From: Patiria miniata
Lineage: Eukaryota; Echinodermata; Asteroidea; Valvatida; Asterinidae
Direction: 5' to 3'
Assembly (NCBI RefSeq): GCF_015706575.1
Contig: NW_024037059.1
Coordinates: 32,622,129-32,686,128 of the forward strand
Length of the DNA stretch: 64,000 nucleotides
Below are positions 1 through 10,064 of the stretch, one piece after another (position 1 is the stretch's first letter; each line of letters starts with the position of its first letter). A model generated the notes under the pieces. The model was given only the letters and a program-made list of their open reading frames with translations, made no database searches and was not told the DNA's origin. A program made the translations under genes and the position numbers.

Positions 1-1079
1 CTTCTTGAAACATCCCTCTTGCAAAATAATGGAGTGTTCAGCTGTAAGTAAGATGTAAAAAACCCTTTTATGGTGATTGACGCGCGCGTATCATGTTCTG
101 CCAGATGTCGCGCAGGACGCACCTGGCGCGTTGCGTTTTGAATTTAGAACTACTAGTGCAGGGCTAGGGCCAGTCGAAAATGTGTGTGTTCGGAAGGGGC
201 AGTTGAGAACTGCAGCTCTTGCAAACAACATTATTCAATGGTGTGAACGCACACTCGCAAGTTAGACGCACAAAATGTCGTCACCCCCCTGGCACTGATA
301 TTTACCCCTACTGGACAATATGGTATCGCCCTACAACTGTAGGGCGTAACTTGTAGGGCGATACCATATTGTATTAGACTTGCTCAGTCGACCGCCTACA
401 TACAGTGCAGTGATGGTTGCTCTGTTGACAAAATGCATGTGCCCGTGCATGCCACTCACTTGTACGTACGAAGACGGTGTGCAGTGCTATCTATCGCCCT
501 ACAATGTGCCCGTCCTTTTTGCACTGTTTGCGTCATATTGAGCACGTGCGCTCTTGCTCAAACATGACGTAAACAATTGAAAAGAACATCAGTGCGCGGA
601 GTTCTAGGCTATATTCTGGCGCGATAGGCCTCAGAAAATACTGCTTTTTTGCAGCTTTTTCGACAACCGCTGGTCCAAACCCCTTCAAACCTGGCACTGC
701 ACATTCTGCTGTCCCGCGGAAAACATCCGCCGATTTTCAACTTCATACGGTGCCCGGTTTTGGAGAAAATCGACGGTCAGACAGACAGATAGACAGAGAT
801 TCCCGGAATTATAGTAAGGATAAAATTCTGACTCCCTGGTAGTGTTGCGCATGCCTACGTAAGGATTTGAACGTTCAACCAATGAAACGATAAGAGGCAC
901 TGGAATTTTAGGAGTCCACATTTTATTGTGACACTGGAAAAGTGGGAGTCCAAATTGCATGTGGCACTGGAAAAGTGTTTAAGACCAGCTAGCCATGTCT
1001 TTATCATCCGTTTAAGACCGGCCACGTGACGGGCTCTCGACCAATAGGAATGCGTAAACTGTCTTAGGTATTTATGAAT
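1..1079 (+). mobile_element. Hairpin-repeat family A, copy 1 (interrupted)
   Basis: This is a diverged copy of a repeat found four times in the window; the best copies are 2976-3436 and 39063-39524. The shared part runs from the left edge to about 152 and resumes at about 821, ending in the right terminal motif AGGTATTTATGAAT at 1066-1079. Bases 153-820 are absent from the other copies, so they are an insertion; the join is consistent with a TA duplication. The window edge cuts the left terminus. No protein is encoded, so this looks like a non-autonomous DNA element. Confidence 0.7.
316..371. repeat. Perfect 21-bp-arm hairpin inside the insertion in family A copy 1
   Basis: The arms CAATATGGTATCGCCCTACAA (316-336) and its exact reverse complement (351-371) flank a 14-base spacer. 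The motif ATCGCCCTACAA recurs near 494. No function is visible. Confidence 0.85.
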
Positions 1080-1722
1080 GACAATTATATTGTCATTACA
1101 TTGTCCCTGAAAACCGTTTTAAGAATGAAATTAAATTACACTACCGTAATGTTCCGGACTTCTGAATAACCTAATTAATCCCTCAATCCTTATTTACATT
1201 GTGATCTACTTTTAGTATCCATTTTATATAACATTGTGAGATTCTAGCGCCTTCTTGACGATTTTCAGATGCTGGATATGCCACTAGAGGTCCAGAGCAA
1301 AATAACACAAATTTATTTGTTCTATTTTTTTTGAAAATAAGTTAGTGAAGGGATGGGGAGGGGCGTGCATCCCCTGCCCCCAGTATCCAACAGTACAAAA
1401 GTGCATCTGATTACGGCGTATGTCATACGAGGAGGGACAATGAAGAAAAAAAATGTCTGGGTGTTGTCCGTGAAGCTGCCGTGAGTTTAAATTAAAGGAC
1501 AGCGCAACAACTACGGAAATAAGACGTTCAAAATGATCATTGTTCTGTTTGTTGATGAAGAAAATAACATTCAAACAGCTGGATGCAAGGTTTTTTTTTA
1601 AGCAACGCGCACCAGCATTTTAAAACGGGAAATAAAATTCCGTTGCATGGGGAGTTCTTCTCAATACGTCGGGGACATGTTTGCAGATCTGGCGACGTTT
1701 TAACGACCAATACATCAGCTAG
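1080..1722. other. Intergenic stretch, nothing recognised
   Basis: The stretch is AT-rich with short frames on both strands. I see no domain, splice structure or repeat boundary in it. Confidence 0.4.
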
Positions 1723-1900
1723 GTATGATGGCTTTAAAGGGATATCGCACATATATATTGACGCCAATATTGACGCCAATATTGACGACATGGCCCCCAT
1801 GTCGCAAATATTGACGCCAATATTGACGCCAATATTCACGACATGGACCCAAGTCGCAAATATTGACGCCAATAGTGACGCCAATATTCACGACATTCCG
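1723..1900 (+). mobile_element. Single end of a foldback-type element with about 52-bp tandem units
   Basis: The stretch opens with TATGATGGCTTTAAAGGGAT, then ATCGCAC, and continues into three roughly 52-bp tandem units (GTCGCAAATATTGACG recurs at 1801 and 1853). Each unit carries a 12-bp GACGCCAATATT sub-repeat and the dyad CGACATGGCCCCCATGTCG. The opening motif closely matches the terminus of the element at 6074-8173, but the tandem unit is different. No matching right end was found nearby, so this is a truncated or single-ended copy. Confidence 0.55.
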
Positions 1901-1957
1901 TCTTCACATTTTTTTTTACAGCGGAGCCTCGTATCTTTCCCCTTATACGATCTTTGA

Positions 1958-2525
1958 TTGTTCTCATCGTGGTCGTTTGCAATTTCTGGAAGGATGGAAC
2001 ATCAGACAGATTTGGAGAAAAAAAAAACCCGAAAAACACCCCTATTTATCATAACAAACTAAACAAAAACGAAAGATAAAACAACCCCTACAAACCAAGT
2101 GCTTAAATCACGGTTTAAATCGGTGATTTCTTTAAATAGGCCTTCATGTGATTTAGATAAAAAAAAAAAATCCCCGGCCCTATAGGCTATATGTGATTAC
2201 AATTAATTTTTCCCTCTTCACTTCTGTGACGTCACAAACTTTGAAGGGGCATAACTTTGCCGAAATGACAATTAATTTGCTCACCTGTGATTTGTGTTTA
2301 AGGGGGGTTAACTGATACATGTGTATTTTGTGAATAACAGACGGTTTGTTATTCGCAAAATATCAGTTAACCTCCCTCAAACACAAATCACAGGTGGGCA
2401 AATTAATTGTCATTTTTTTCTAACAATTTGAGAGAAAAGCTTGACTTTTTATTCATCGGCATCGTGGAAGTTTGCAATTTCTGGAAGGAAGGAACATCAG
2501 GCAGATAGGCCTATGGAGGGGAAAA
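1958..2525 (+). repeat. Direct repeat flanking a large hairpin
   Basis: A block containing TTTGCAATTTCTGGAAGGA and GGAACATCAG occurs at 1976-2010 and again at 2468-2505. Between them lies a palindrome at 2263-2415 with arms of about 55 bases and a second nested dyad (2325-2361) in its loop. It looks like a foldback insertion inside a duplicated block. Confidence 0.55.
2263..2415. repeat. Large imperfect palindrome
   Basis: The left arm starts AAATGACAATTAATT and the right arm ends AATTAATTGTCATTT. The inner dyad pairs ATTTTGTGAATAAC with GTTATTCGCAAAAT. The whole stretch can fold into one long hairpin. Confidence 0.8.
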
Positions 2526-2811
2526 AGCTTGACATTTTAACAGGTCTTGAATGTTTTTTCAAACTCAACATTGTTTTAAACCCTACATAAAAAAATGACC
2601 ACAGCCATAACTGATGCACAGAGACATCAGGGTCCATGCCGTGAAATTTAAAAAAAAAGAGTGCCCTTCTTTTGTTAACATTTTCCTTTTTCTGAAAAAG
2701 TGCCTTTTTAAAAACAAATGGTGCCCTTTTCGTGACAGCGACCTTTTACGTGTGCCTTTTTTCGCCCTGAATATTAAGGGAATAACAGTGCGAGGAGCCG
2801 GTCTTCACTAA

Positions 2812-2975
2812 GGGAATAAATGTGTGCTCCGGAGGTTTTTATCACTCGTTTAATAACGCTTAGAGTCTGGGTGCTGATAATTACCCGAGCCGGAGGCGAG
2901 GGTAATTATCAGCACCCAGACTCTAAGCGGTATTAAACAGAGTGATAAATACCGACCGAGCACATATTTATTCCC
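2812..2975. repeat. Hairpin P1, 75-base arms
   Basis: The left arm is 2812-2886, the loop GAGCCGGAGGCGAG is 2887-2900 and the right arm is 2901-2975. The loop follows the pattern GAGNCGNAGNCGAG, also seen in hairpin P2 and in the partial copy near 21113. Confidence 0.85.
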
Positions 2976-3436
2976 ATTCATAAATACCTTATCCGTAAAA
3001 AATATCAAATAATTCGTTCAAAAAATCCCGATTTTGTTCAACAAGTTCACTTCATGCTTTTTGAAACATCCCTCTAGCAAAATAATGGAGTGTTCAGCTG
3101 GCGAGTAAGATGTAAACAACCCTTTTATGGAGATTGACGCGCGCGTAACATGTTCTGCGCGATGTCACGCAGAACGCACCTGGGGCGTTGCGTTTTGAAT
3201 TTAGAACTATAAAATTCTGACTCGCTTGTAGTGTTGCGCATGCCTACGTGAGGATTGTGAACGTTCAACCAATGAAACGGTAAGAGGCACTGGATTTTTA
3301 GGAGTCCACATTTTATTGTGACTCTAGAAAAGTGTTTAAGACCAGCTAGCCATGTCTTTATCATCCGTTTAAGACCGGCCACGTGACGGGCTCTCGACCA
3401 ATAGGAATAGCTAAACTGTCTGAGGTATTTATGAAT

Positions 3437-3540
3437 GCGTGATAATGACTGGGTGTGGGGGTGACTGCAGCTGTTAATGGACCGAGACGAAGTCGAGGTC
3501 CATTAACAGCGGTCACCCCCACACCCGGTCATTATCACGC
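3437..3540. repeat. Hairpin P2, about 45-base arms
   Basis: The arms begin GCGTGATAATGACTGGGTGT and end with its near complement. The 14-base loop GAGACGAAGTCGAG fits the same GAGNCGNAGNCGAG pattern as P1, although the arm sequences are unrelated. Confidence 0.85.
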
Positions 3541-3578
3541 AGTGAAGACCGGATCCTCACACTGTTATTCCCATTAAT

Positions 3579-4354
3579 AAATACCTTTATAACGAAATAA
3601 ACAGTTAAAATGCTCCAATTTTGTGACTTTTTTCCGGCAATATTTCCAGACTTTTTTGTGTTCATGTTCATGGGCCATATTTAGCTTAACAGCTATAACG
3701 ACGTAAACTCAACAGAAACTGCTGCCGTAGCGAAACAAATTACAACAATGTTTTCATATCTTAAACTGATGGAGGAAGCTGAAATCTCGTTTACACATTC
3801 CTTGTGTCCGGAATTACAAAGATGCTTGGTTTAGGAAAGGTAAATATGTCGGTGGGTGAAGTGTTTCAAAGAAAATAAATCGTAGATCTACGCAGGGGCT
3901 GATCCAGGATTTTCAAAAAGGGGGGGCACAAAAACTTTGTTCGCGTTGCACACATAACGAGACTGAAGCGCGAAATCCCTTGCAGGCAGGGTTGAGGGCA
4001 CTGGAAGCTCTACGATTTTAGATGTTCTCTCCTACATCATGAGTATTTTAAGCCATTAAGAGCAAAATTCATAATGTTTATTTTTTAATTTTAATAATAC
4101 TTTTTTTTTCTAACAAATATAGAATTTAAAGTCACTGTTGATGTTAGTTGAAAATGAACCCAAAATTAGAAGGTGCTGATGACAGCCCCCGGGTGAAAAA
4201 AAAAATGAAATGTGTTATTTTGCGAGCGAGCGGAGCGAGCGAGCCAAAAAAAGTCATGTTTACTATTAAAACATACATTTCTACCCAGAAATTTGCCTTG
4301 CAAACAAAGAAAATAAAATAAATTGAATTTCATTAGGGGACAGCCTGCCCCAAG
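3579..4354. other. Intergenic stretch with short repeat relics
   Basis: No gene is seen. At 3896-3930 there is a GGGGCTGATCCAGGATTTTC block followed by a G run, resembling the end of the MITE at 4355. At 4225-4243 the sequence GAGCGAGCGGAGCGAGCGAG is a short GAGC-type repeat. Confidence 0.4.
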
Positions 4355-4690
4355 CAAGGGCGGATCCAGAACACAATTTTTTTTTGGGGGGGGGCTAAAA
4401 ACAAATTTGGTCCTCCCAAAAAGTGGGTCAAAAAAATTACGGCGTGGGGTTCGGGGCCCGCTTAAGGGCCCCGAAATTTTTTGGATTCTATATGCTCTGT
4501 AGTGCGATCTGAGGCAATTTCTGACCACTTTAACCAATGTTTTTTTGAGGAAAAGATGGTGGTGTACTCATTGCCTGTCTTTTTTGCGATGTCATATAAA
4601 AAAAAAAAAAAAAAATTGCTTTCGTTTTTTTTTTTTGGGGGGGGGGGGGGCATGGCCCCCTTTGGCCCCCCCCCCCTGGATCCGCCCTTG
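4355..4690. mobile_element. hAT-like MITE with 8-bp target duplication
   Basis: The terminal inverted repeats are CAAGGGCGGATCCAG (4355-4369) and CTGGATCCGCCCTTG (4676-4690). The flanks GCCCCAAG (4347-4354) and GCCCTAAG (4691-4698) form an 8-bp target duplication with one mismatch, as expected for hAT elements. The 336-bp interior has long G, A and T runs and no coding capacity. Confidence 0.7.
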
Positions 4691-4902
4691 GCCCTAAGCA
4701 GCCCCTACCCCCACCCCACCCCATTTTGGTTGATGTTATTGTCGTAATTTTTTTTGCTTTCATCATCATTAATAATATCCTTTTCGTTTTGCCCCTCTCC
4801 TGGTATTTTCTTTCTTTTACCATGTAATGTAATTGGTGATTTTAGTTCAATTCGTATTTTCTCCATTATCATCCCGTTTGTGTGAGCTTGTCTTACATAC
4901 GC

Positions 4903-5170
4903 AGTGTGGACTTCCGAACAAAAGACGTCCACATAATGTAGGTAGCAGCGACGAAGTGTGGACTTGCCCACGTCCACACAGTGTTTCCCCATTTCTGGAA
5001 AACAGGTTTAGAGGCATTTTTGGGTTAGGTTTATCTGTAGCAGAATGAAGAGAAAACCTAAAGGGAATCATTGAAAAAAAATTGGGTTGTAAGAGTTTTC
5101 ACAGTTTGAGAAAAATGAGTTTTTCCACTGGTGTTCCTTAACTACACGAAAAGAAAGGAAAGTCCACACT
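4903..5170. mobile_element. MITE with AGTGTGGACTT ends
   Basis: AGTGTGGACTT at 4903 is inverted at 5160-5170 (AAGTCCACACT), and a second internal copy of the left motif lies near 4953. The interior from about 4955 matches 27907-28133 in the same orientation, so this is a family with at least two members here. In both places it is followed by the motif GTTTGTTTATGGTGTAAATC. Confidence 0.65.
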
Positions 5171-5189
5171 AGGTATGTGAAACAAGTCT

Positions 5190-5231
5190 GGGTGTGTGTG
5201 TGTGTGTGGGTTTGTTTATGGTGTAAATCGA
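5190..5231. repeat. (GT)n tract and isolated GTTTGTTTATGGTGTAAATC motif
   Basis: A short GT microsatellite runs directly into the 20-base motif (5210-5229) that forms the TIRs of the composite at 28142-32284. No inverted partner was found nearby. Confidence 0.6.
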
Positions 5232-6073
5232 GCTCGCGCGGATGTGATTGGCTTCACTTTTGAGTCCCAGTATAATGTGAGGTAACTGCGGTCATATATA
5301 CTTAATTTGTATATACACTTTGCATACACTTTAACCACCATTTTTTCCATGTTCTTTTGAAGTCTGCAGGCTAAATAATTTAAGACGAAATGAATCGTCT
5401 GCATTCTGCAAGTGTTGTTGAATCACTTCAAGAAATGTCAAGGCCTGAGGAAAATCGTTTATTTGTATTTGGGGGGGGGGGGGGCTCCGATTTTCTTAAA
5501 AAGAAAAAAAAACAGCTTTTATTTAACGGAAATGCAAACTGCATCCAAATTCCAATTTCAAAAATATAAAAAACTTTGCCAGCACAAATTTCCCGAAAGC
5601 GGCAGCATTCCTGAGCTGCCGCTTTCACATACAAGGTTTCAAAATAGTCACATAAAAGATTTCTGGCTACGCAACCGGCAGTCCCAGGCATCACAGAGGA
5701 GCCTCCTAGCAACAGTATTTCCAAGCAACCAGGTTGGCATGTGACGGGCATGCAGCCATGCACCTGTGGCTCAGATAGCTAATCACTCCAGTTGCGCGTG
5801 GAAGGAAGTCATATTCATGAAAGCAGACGGTCCGTGATGAAAGCAACCAATGGCATATTTATTTGCCGGGAACCGGCTCATTTCATTGGCTGAGATACTA
5901 TCATCACTGTTTATTATCTAAGAATCTTCCAATTACTGACGGCAAGTTCTCAAAGGCCTTAAAGTTCGGTGGACTACAGCTGAGCCCAAATGTATATGCT
6001 TTGTAACGAACAAGAGTGGCATTGTATCAATTTGAGCAATGCGGCTATCAATCATTGTCTGGAAAGGCTTTTC
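5232..6073. other. Intergenic stretch, no gene recognised
   Basis: It contains a 16-base G run near 5470-5485 and a short dyad around AAGCGGCAGC / GCTGCCGCTT at 5597-5626. I see no protein domain. Confidence 0.4.
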
Positions 6074-6104
6074 TATGGTGGCCCTGAAGGGACATCGCAT
6101 ATCG

Positions 6105-6610
6105 CAAACGTGTGCGCATACGTATGCGATGTCGCGAAATTTATCGCGAATGTGTGCGCACACGTATGCGATGTCGCAAAATTTATCGCAAATATGTGCG
6201 CACACGTATGCGATGTCGCGAAATTTATCGCGAATATATGCGCACACGTATGCGATGTCGTGAAATTTATCGCGAATATGTGCGCACACGTATGCGATGT
6301 CGTGAAATTTATCGCGAATATGTGCGCACACGTATGCGATGTCGTGAAATTATCGCGAATATGTGCGCACACGTATGCGATGTCGTGAAATTTATCGCAA
6401 ATATGTGCGCATACGTATGCGATGTCGTGAAATTTATCGCGAATATGTGCGCACACGTATGCAATGTCGTGAAACAATTCGCGAATATGTGCGCACACGT
6501 ATGCGATGTCGCGAAATTTATCGCGAATATGTGCGCACACGTATGCGATGTCGTGAAATTTATCGTGAATATATGCGCACACGTATGCGATGTCGTTTGC
6601 AATGTCGTGA
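6105..6610 (+). repeat. Tandem array of 42-bp units, left arm
   Basis: CGTATGCG recurs at 6121, 6163, 6205, 6247, 6289, 6331, 6372, 6414, 6456, 6498, 6540 and 6582 (the 6456 unit reads CGTATGCA). Each unit contains two dyads, TGTGCGCACA and a CGCGAAATTTATCGCG-like sequence. The open frames across the array are translations of the repeat. Confidence 0.95.
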
Positions 6611-6796
6611 ATTTTATTGCATACCTTTGTCGCATACCTTTGGGGTGATGTCATTTTTGCGGGCAATTTGTTAGTGACCTAGGGAGTACGCAAGTGGCCC
6701 TGGTCCCATTTTGTATACCCAAGATACTTCAAGGCAGGAGCTTGGGTACCAGGCAGTTACATTTCAGCGTGGCCAAGGTCATACCAAACTAAACTA

Positions 6797-6863
6797 AGCC
6801 GCGTTATGGGCCCAAAACCTAGCCGCGTTCTTAGCCGCGTTCTTAGCCGCGTTCTCAACCGCG
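6797..6863 (+). repeat. Short 12-bp repeat TAGCCGCGTTCT
   Basis: Three to four tandem copies of TAGCCGCGTTCT or close variants lie in the centre of the foldback element. Confidence 0.75.
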
Positions 6864-7016
6864 GTATCAAAATCTCAAACACATAGAGTAAAAGGTGGTT
6901 GCCTCTCTGTTTGTAGTGAAAGGATTTCTTGGACTTTCCCAACGAAATGTTAAAGTTATACAATAAATGTACTTTTTTTATGCTTTCATCTAACCGAACC
7001 TTCTATTGGGCACATC

Positions 7017-7425
7017 ATATTTTGGAGGGGGCCAATTCGGTCCACTATTTAGCTGTTAATTAAGGCCCTAATGAGGAGTCTCCATTTTCCACTCTAAAAG
7101 TGCACAAAAGGGAATGCTGCTGACCTATAACACCCCTTTAAAACAAAATGTACCCCACATAGTTTTATAAATTTGAATTTTTATTGCATAATCCATTTCA
7201 TCCATCTACTGGGAAGATCAAATTTTGGGGGGGCCAATTCGGTCCACTAATTAGCTGTTAATTAAGGCCCTAATCAGGAGTCTCCATTTTCCACTCTAAA
7301 AGTGCACAAAAGGGAGTGCTGCTGACCTATAACACCCCTTTAAAACAAAATGTACCCAACATAGTTTTATAAATTTGAATTTTTATTGCATAATCCATTT
7401 CATCCATCTACTGGGAAGATCAAGT
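7017..7425 (+). repeat. Two tandem copies of a 202-bp unit
   Basis: GCCAATTCGGTCCACTA occurs at 7031 and 7233, and the following 180 bases are nearly identical in both units, through CATCTACTGGGAAGATCAA. This is a recent tandem duplication in the core of the foldback element. Confidence 0.9.
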
Positions 7426-7774
7426 AATTTTATCTTGGTGGTATTATTAGCAGTTCGCAGCAGTTCATTTATCATTAATAGAACGTGCAGTTCATGTACA
7501 AATTGATCGCAACACCTGCAAATCACGGCAATTTAAATTTGGTGCGCAAATTTATTGGCTGAAATATGACACCACGTGAGTTTCAAACTTGCGCGCGCAA
7601 ATTTCAAAGTTGGGCAAGTAGCAAGTTTGCGCTCGACAGGTTTATTAGTCAGACCCTATTTATATCTAACAGTACGTCTAGATTCCAGACTAGCTGCTAC
7701 AACTCCCCAGTTCATTAGGAATTTTACTGAAAGGTATGCGACAAGGTATGCAATAAAATTCACGACATTGCAAA

Positions 7775-8145
7775 CAAATTCGCATACGTGTGTGCGCACA
7801 TATTCGCGATAAATTTCACGACATCGCATACGTGTGCGCATATATTCGCGATAAATTTCGCGACATCGCATACGTGTGCGCACATATTCGCGATAAATTT
7901 TGCGACATCGCATACGTGTGCGCACATATTCGCGATAAATTTTGCAACATCGCATACGTGTGCGCACATATTAGCGAATTGTTTTACGACATTGCATACG
8001 TGTGCGCACATATTCGCGATAAATTTCGCGACATCGCATACGTGTGCGCACATATTCGCGAATTGTTTCACGACATTGCATACGTGTGCGCACACATTCG
8101 CGATAAATTTCGCGACATCGCATACGTATGCGCACACGTTTGCGA
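7775..8145 (-). repeat. Tandem array of 42-bp units, right arm
   Basis: The same unit as the left arm in reverse orientation. CGCATACG or TGCATACG recurs at 7781, 7825, 7867, 7909, 7951, 7993, 8035, 8077 and 8119. Confidence 0.95.
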
Positions 8146-8384
8146 TATGCGATGTCCCTTCAGGGCCACCATACTTTTCGGAGCTGCCATTTTATTTGGG
8201 AATTTTTTTCTCAGAGACAGGGGAAAACTTTATGCGAAAAATGTGGGAAACTGAATTGAACGTGAAATTTCACCTCCGTGTTGTGTACATGCACATAGAT
8301 AAACGATTGGGGGATGATATTCCAGGTCCAAATAATTCATTAAATGTAGGGCTCCCGATGTCTTTTTTTCGTAGTACGATTTTA

Positions 8385-9185
8385 TTCTTCGCTTATTTAA
8401 AAAATAAAACTGCATGGCCTACACTATTCTTGTAAATGTTACTCTAGAATATAATTATTTCGGAATACATTTTGAAATTAAGTTTGAAGTCAAAGGGCTG
8501 TTGATGATCTTATTCGTATTCCTTTTAAAATTAGGAAAAACTAAGCATAATTCGTATTAAAATTTCCCTTGGAATCTACAAAAGAATTAACTGAGAGTTC
8601 AGAACTTAATGGGCTAGGGTGTTTGAAATCGTTTTACTTTAAAAATAAATCGAGAGAACAAGACATACTAAATCGTATTAAAATAACCCTATTTATTTGA
8701 TGTCTCTCTCTATCTGAGGCCGGGACAATATAAAAGGGATGACGATTAATTCTTCGTGTATTAAAAAAATTAAACGCATGGCCTACATTATTTTGTGAAA
8801 ATGTTTTACTCTAGAAATATTTTGGAATATATTTTGACGCTATTATTTGAGGGATGCTGTTAATCCTGATATATTCATTTAAAAATAAGAAAAACCGACC
8901 ATAATTCGTATTAACTTTCCCCTGGAATCTACAAAAGAATTAACTTAGAGTGGCAAACTTTAACGGGCTAGTTTTTTTTTAAAATCATTTTTTTTAAAAA
9001 AAGATTTAGAGAACCAGACGTAAATCTCTCTCTGAGGTCGGGAAAATAAAAAAGGGGATGGCGATTTTATTCTTCATTTATTAAAAAAACCCACATGGCC
9101 TACATTATTTCGTGTACCGGTACATGTTCTACTCTAGAATATATTTTGGAATATATTTTGACATTAAGCATTAAATGCAAGTGCT
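8385..9185 (+). repeat. Diverged tandem repeat, 320-360-bp units
   Basis: A block with CATGGCCTACA followed by TACTCTAGAATAT and GGAATA-ATTTTGA recurs at about 8412, 8776 and 9093, giving two full units and one partial unit. The sequence is AT-rich and non-coding. Confidence 0.7.
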
Positions 9186-9507
9186 GTATTAAATGTGCCC
9201 CCAATTCCAGCCGGGAAATAAAAGTGTCTTATAAAAATATATTCTTGCTTTGAAATAAATTTTGGGACAATGATTGACAGGCTACCTTCAAAACTTATAC
9301 ATTGTTTATTTTTGTTTATAATTATGTATGATAGTTATGTTCAAAGCGATTGATTTGATGACCGCCCGTCCGCCCGCCATAATGACTCTCTCAAAAACGA
9401 AAAAGACAGCCATGTTCTCAAAGGAATGTATTTAATGCCCGCCAGCCCTAAGACGACTCGTAAAAAAAAAAAAAAAAAAAACAGTTGCGAAAAGGGGGGG
9501 GGGGGGG

Positions 9508-10007
9508 NNNNNNNNNNNNNNNNNNNNNNNNNNNNNNNNNNNNNNNNNNNNNNNNNNNNNNNNNNNNNNNNNNNNNNNNNNNNNNNNNNNNNNNNNNNNN
9601 NNNNNNNNNNNNNNNNNNNNNNNNNNNNNNNNNNNNNNNNNNNNNNNNNNNNNNNNNNNNNNNNNNNNNNNNNNNNNNNNNNNNNNNNNNNNNNNNNNNN
9701 NNNNNNNNNNNNNNNNNNNNNNNNNNNNNNNNNNNNNNNNNNNNNNNNNNNNNNNNNNNNNNNNNNNNNNNNNNNNNNNNNNNNNNNNNNNNNNNNNNNN
9801 NNNNNNNNNNNNNNNNNNNNNNNNNNNNNNNNNNNNNNNNNNNNNNNNNNNNNNNNNNNNNNNNNNNNNNNNNNNNNNNNNNNNNNNNNNNNNNNNNNNN
9901 NNNNNNNNNNNNNNNNNNNNNNNNNNNNNNNNNNNNNNNNNNNNNNNNNNNNNNNNNNNNNNNNNNNNNNNNNNNNNNNNNNNNNNNNNNNNNNNNNNNN
10001 NNNNNNN
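9508..10007. other. Assembly gap (500 N)
   Basis: Exactly 500 undetermined bases follow a run of 14 G. The round number suggests a placeholder of unknown true size. Any frame spanning it is an artefact. Confidence 0.99.
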
Positions 10008-10064
10008 AGAAAGCAGCCTTCCCCTCTTCCAACACATGTTTTCACTGAGATCTAGCTACTCGTT

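Larger units (their letters stand above)
2773..3578 (+). mobile_element. Nested foldback cluster carrying family A copy 2
   Basis: An outer inverted repeat pairs 2773-2809 with about 3541-3577 (AGTGCGAGGAGCCGGTCTTC on the left, its near complement on the right). Inside are, in order, hairpin P1 (2812-2975), the 461-bp family A body (2976-3436, ends ATTCATAAATACCT and AGGTATTTATGAAT) and hairpin P2 (3437-3540). The outer right end is itself followed by another ATTAATAAATACCT-type terminus. This is inverted-repeat DNA inserted inside inverted-repeat DNA; no protein is encoded. Confidence 0.75.
6074..8173. mobile_element. Foldback transposon with arms of 42-bp tandem repeats
   Basis: The 2.1-kb element begins TATGGTGGCCCTGAAGGGAC and ends with the exact complement; the perfect terminal repeat is about 49 bp. 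It then continues as long arrays of the same 42-bp unit in opposite orientations (12 units on the left, 9 on the right). The flanks are CTTTTC on both sides (6068-6073 and 8174-8179), a 6-bp target duplication. This is the architecture of Drosophila FB elements: long TIRs made of tandem repeats. The 1.1-kb centre has no transposase, so it is non-autonomous. A 6-bp duplication would fit IS3EU- or Dada-type transposons, but I cannot assign it. Confidence 0.8.

Noticed and set aside
77..265. Short reading frame near the left edge
   Set aside because: It is inside family A copy 1 and the same region in other copies is not open.
6105..6610. CRISPR array
   Set aside because: The 42-bp units are directly adjacent with no unique spacers, in a eukaryotic genome.
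6074..8173. Long open frames through the 42-bp arrays (up to about 215 codons, both strands)
   Set aside because: 42 is a multiple of three, so every frame lacking a stop in the unit stays open. The proteins are only repeat translations (CAHIRDKFHDIAYV type).
9341..10055. Open frames of 187-234 codons on both strands
   Set aside because: They consist almost entirely of N from the assembly gap.
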